Of a stretch of 7,914 nt of DNA, positions 5,784 through 7,914 are shown one piece after another. Both the position numbers and the translations under genes were made by a program. Numbering within the stretch: the first letter of the stretch is position 1; each line of letters starts with the position of its first letter. The notes under the pieces were generated by a model, which made no database searches, was not told where the DNA came from, and worked only from the letters and a program-made list of their open reading frames with translations. The DNA is from an uncultured Eubacteriales bacterium (GTDB taxonomy: Bacteria > Bacillota > Clostridia > Oscillospirales > Oscillospiraceae): positions 1 through 7,914 of the forward strand of contig USIH01000101.1 of assembly GCA_900554705.1 (NCBI GenBank). Reading direction: 5' to 3'.

Positions 5784-7691
5784 TCAGTCAAAACGATACG
5801 TGACGAGGTGTCTTCGCAGATAGTACTCCGCGATCTCGTAGGCGTTGAGCGCCGCGTCGCCCTCCTGCCGCGAAACGAGCAGGCCGTCCTTGAGGAAGAA
5901 TTTGTGCATCTGCAAAACGGGGAGCGATTCCTTCAGCGTCCGCTGCAAGCGGATCCACGAGGGGCCGATCCAGCCGCAGCAGTCGAACAGCTCGCTCATC
6001 AGGTAGCACGGGGAGATGACACGACCCTCGCCGGAAAACGACTGTCCCAGCGTCTCCTTGGCCGCGTCGTTCGCCCAGATCAGATAGGGCGTTTCGTAGA
6101 GGAAGAAGCGCGTGCGCTCCGCGGGTACAGACAGGCCGAACTCCTCCAGATATGCGCAGCCCGCGCCGAGCGACGGCTTGTGGTCGCCGAAGACAAGCAG
6201 CACGACCGGCTCCTCCCGCTGCCGCAGAGCGTCGACAAATTCCGCAAGCTCCTTGCCGGTGGAGGCCACGGACGTCAGGTAATTGTTGACCGTGTAGTAG
6301 GCCTCCGACGAGACGTCCTGTCCGCTCAGCCAGACGCCGCCCGTCAGGCGGTTGTCCGGATAGGGGCTGTGCCCCTGGAAGGAGATGTTAAAGGAAAAAT
6401 AGGGGACGGAGGTGTCCCGCAGGTCGTAGCGCCGCAGGATGTCGGCAAAGAAGGTGTCGTCGTTCGCGTAGCTGGCATAGCCCCGATAGAGCTGATCGGA
6501 GGTCAGGTGCAGGTCGGCGTAGTAGTTCTCTTGGAACAGATAGCTGTCAAAGCCGAGGCGGCGATTGATCGAGTCGCGGCTGTAAAACCAGCCGACGCCC
6601 GGATGGGAGCCGGTGGTCACGTAGCCGTTGGCGCTGAAGTAGCGCACAAAGGAGCTTGTATCGCGCCGGTAGGCGGGCTGCGCGTAGGTAAAGCCCGTCA
6701 GATAGGAGCGCTCGGCGTTGATCGTGCCGCCGCCGATGCTGTCGGTCAGGAGCGTGCCGTGGTAGCTCTCGCTTTGCAGCGCGTGCAGGTCGGCGTAGGC
6801 GTCGCGGGTAAATTCCAGCCCGTCGTAGATCGACAGGTCGGAGTAGCTTTCGAGCATGATGGTGATGACGTCGACCCGCTGCTCCTGCGGGATCGGCTCG
6901 TCCGGCTCACTCAGCAGTTTCCGCGCAGCCTCGTCGCTGTAGTTTTCCGGCTTTTCCGGCATCAGGTCGGACACGGAGTGCAGAAACGACCAGAGGTAGC
7001 CCGGCGTGCAGAAGGCCTCTTCGTCGCGCCAGTAGCTGAAGGCGCCGATGTTATTGCCCGCGATCTGCGTGGAGCTGTAGAGGTCGTCGTCCGTATAGTA
7101 CCGGTTCCACGCGAACAGCCCCAAGCACAGAACGAGCGCTGCGCCGAGCGGACGCACGTACCACACCTTTTTCGGCACGCGGCCGCGGCCGTAGCGCGCC
7201 AAAAGCACGGTCAGCACGACGACGCCCGCAATGCAGAGGTACATGGACGTCGGCGGGACGATCCTGTAGTTCCCCATAATGCCCGCGCCCTCGCCGACGG
7301 CCGACAGGTCGTCGGCGACAAACGGCTCGCTGCGCAGGACGATCTTGAAGTAGTTGATATAGAGCAGGAGCAGCAGCGGCACGGCGCTGAGCAGGAACGC
7401 CGCCCACGCACGGTTGGTCAGCGCGTAGAGAAGCGCGACAAGGACAAACACCGGCAGCGCGTTGAGCACAAGGATGCAGCCGTCGCTCAGGTAAAAGTCG
7501 ATCCGCTTCTGCGAAAAGTCGATCGTGCCGAGCAGCAGGCAGGTGAAGCAGAGCGCCAGCGTCGCAAGAAGCAGCAGCCCGACCGTCAGGCTCCATCGCA
7601 CCTTCGCGCCGAGCGGACGCGGCGCGAGCCGGTGCCAGCCAGCGCGCAGGCGCCGCAGCGCACCGCGCAGGCGCGGAAATTTCTCTTTCAT
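5784..7691 (-). CDS. LTA synthase-like membrane sulfatase/phosphoglycerol transferase (paralogue A)
   Basis: This 635-residue protein has the same plan as the gene that follows it. A strongly basic N-terminus (many Arg and Lys in 1-33) precedes five predicted membrane segments (about 34-56, 71-92, 96-118, 149-168, 181-197) and an extracellular sulfatase-fold domain. Expected active-site residues are present: Glu281 in IMLESYSDL, nucleophile Thr323 in IGGGTINAER, His441 in FQGHSPY, and Asp503-His504 in VFGDHKP. After the nucleophile it has Ile324 where paralogue B has Thr. Shared landmarks include NYFKIVLRSEPF after the third membrane segment, SSFVRYF plus NGY, WANDAAKETLG and FDCCGW (569-574). 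The ATG lies 6 nt after the glycyl-tRNA synthetase stop and has no clear ribosome binding site; a GGAG lies about 20 nt upstream inside the synthetase gene. Translation may thus depend on coupling. Function as LTA polymerase or glycolipid primase is inferred; the substrate is not fixed. Confidence 0.9.
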   Translation of the reverse strand: MKEKFPRLRGALRRLRAGWHRLAPRPLGAKVRWSLTVGLLLLATLALCFTCLLLGTIDFSQKRIDFYLSDGCILVLNALPVFVLVALLYALTNRAWAAFLLSAVPLLLLLYINYFKIVLRSEPFVADDLSAVGEGAGIMGNYRIVPPTSMYLCIAGVVVLTVLLARYGRGRVPKKVWYVRPLGAALVLCLGLFAWNRYYTDDDLYSSTQIAGNNIGAFSYWRDEEAFCTPGYLWSFLHSVSDLMPEKPENYSDEAARKLLSEPDEPIPQEQRVDVITIMLESYSDLSIYDGLEFTRDAYADLHALQSESYHGTLLTDSIGGGTINAERSYLTGFTYAQPAYRRDTSSFVRYFSANGYVTTGSHPGVGWFYSRDSINRRLGFDSYLFQENYYADLHLTSDQLYRGYASYANDDTFFADILRRYDLRDTSVPYFSFNISFQGHSPYPDNRLTGGVWLSGQDVSSEAYYTVNNYLTSVASTGKELAEFVDALRQREEPVVLLVFGDHKPSLGAGCAYLEEFGLSVPAERTRFFLYETPYLIWANDAAKETLGQSFSGEGRVISPCYLMSELFDCCGWIGPSWIRLQRTLKESLPVLQMHKFFLKDGLLVSRQEGDAALNAYEIAEYYLRRHLVTYRFD

Positions 7692-7697
7692 GGCACG

Positions 7698-7914
7698 TTA
7701 AAAGCGCAGCTTCTCCGCAAGGAAGTCCTTGAGGCGGTCGATGGGGAGGCGCACCTGCTCCATCGTGTCGCGGTCGCGGACGGTCACGGCGTTGTCCGCC
7801 GGCGTCGTCTCGTCGCCCACGGTCTGGAAGTCAACGGTGATGCAGTAGGGCGTGCCGATCTCGTCCTCGCGGCGGTAGCGCTTGCCGATGGAGCCGGTCT
7901 CGTCAAAGTCGATC
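7698..7914 (-). CDS. glyQS: Glycine--tRNA ligase, dimeric type, C-terminal part (5' portion beyond the window)
   Basis: The minus-strand frame from the window edge gives the last 71 residues, ending with TAA at 7700-7698. It contains [18 protein letters not shown], then [19 protein letters not shown] and a closing helix ending KLRF. These are typical of the anticodon-binding domain at the end of the single-chain (alpha2) class II glycyl-tRNA synthetase, including the SIGKRYRR and DEIGTP signatures. The enzyme charges tRNA-Gly with glycine in the cytoplasm. The start, the catalytic core and any leader regulation such as a T-box lie outside the window. It is the first visible member of the minus-strand operon, so its promoter may drive the genes that follow. 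The gene symbol marks the single-chain form; some databases use glyS. Confidence 0.95.
   Translation of the reverse strand, partial: IDFDETGSIGKRYRREDEIGTPYCITVDFQTVGDETTPADNAVTVRDRDTMEQVRLPIDRLKDFLAEKLRF

Overview
The window looks like chromosomal DNA from a GC-rich member of the Firmicutes, most likely a gut Clostridia of the Oscillospiraceae type. That placement is an inference. It rests on the high GC content by eye, an S-layer homology (SLH) tail, a single-chain glycyl-tRNA synthetase, membrane sulfatases of the lipoteichoic-acid-synthase type, a transketolase split into two subunits, and strong GGAGG-type ribosome binding sites. No rRNA, tRNA, CRISPR array, transposase or phage gene was seen.

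Layout: bases 1-89 hold the last codons of a plus-strand gene ending in an SLH domain, followed by a strong hairpin terminator (111-143). A non-coding stretch follows up to 543. It carries four further hairpins (215-253, 294-310, 337-350, 354-389), an AT-rich TTCATT-repeat patch and a short palindrome, and it looks like a mosaic of intergenic repeat elements between two converging transcription units.

From 544 to the right edge, everything is one tightly packed minus-strand gene string, read right to left: glycyl-tRNA synthetase C-terminus (7698-7914), LTA-synthase-like protein A (5784-7691), LTA-synthase-like protein B (3884-5767), transketolase N-terminal subunit (3021-3863), transketolase C-terminal subunit (2081-3019), a GNAT acetyltransferase (1641-2084) and a cysteine desulfurase (544-1644). 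Gaps are 6, 16, 20 and 1 nt, followed by two 4-nt ATGA overlaps, so co-transcription and some translational coupling are likely. No internal promoter or terminator was recognised.

The two LTA-synthase-like proteins are tandem paralogues. Both keep the full set of metal and nucleophile residues, so they are probably active phosphoglycerol transferases (or relatives) on the outer face of the membrane. The transketolase pair should form one thiamine-diphosphate enzyme of the non-oxidative pentose phosphate pathway. The desulfurase should supply sulfur for Fe-S clusters or tRNA thiolation. The genes do not form one obvious pathway; this reads as a housekeeping operon with a duplicated envelope gene. 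No clearly novel system was found. The most interesting items are the tandem LTA-synthase-like pair with its shared Cys-Cys C-terminal motif, the hairpin mosaic at 215-389, and the desulfurase that ends the operon without a scaffold or ThiI partner beside it.
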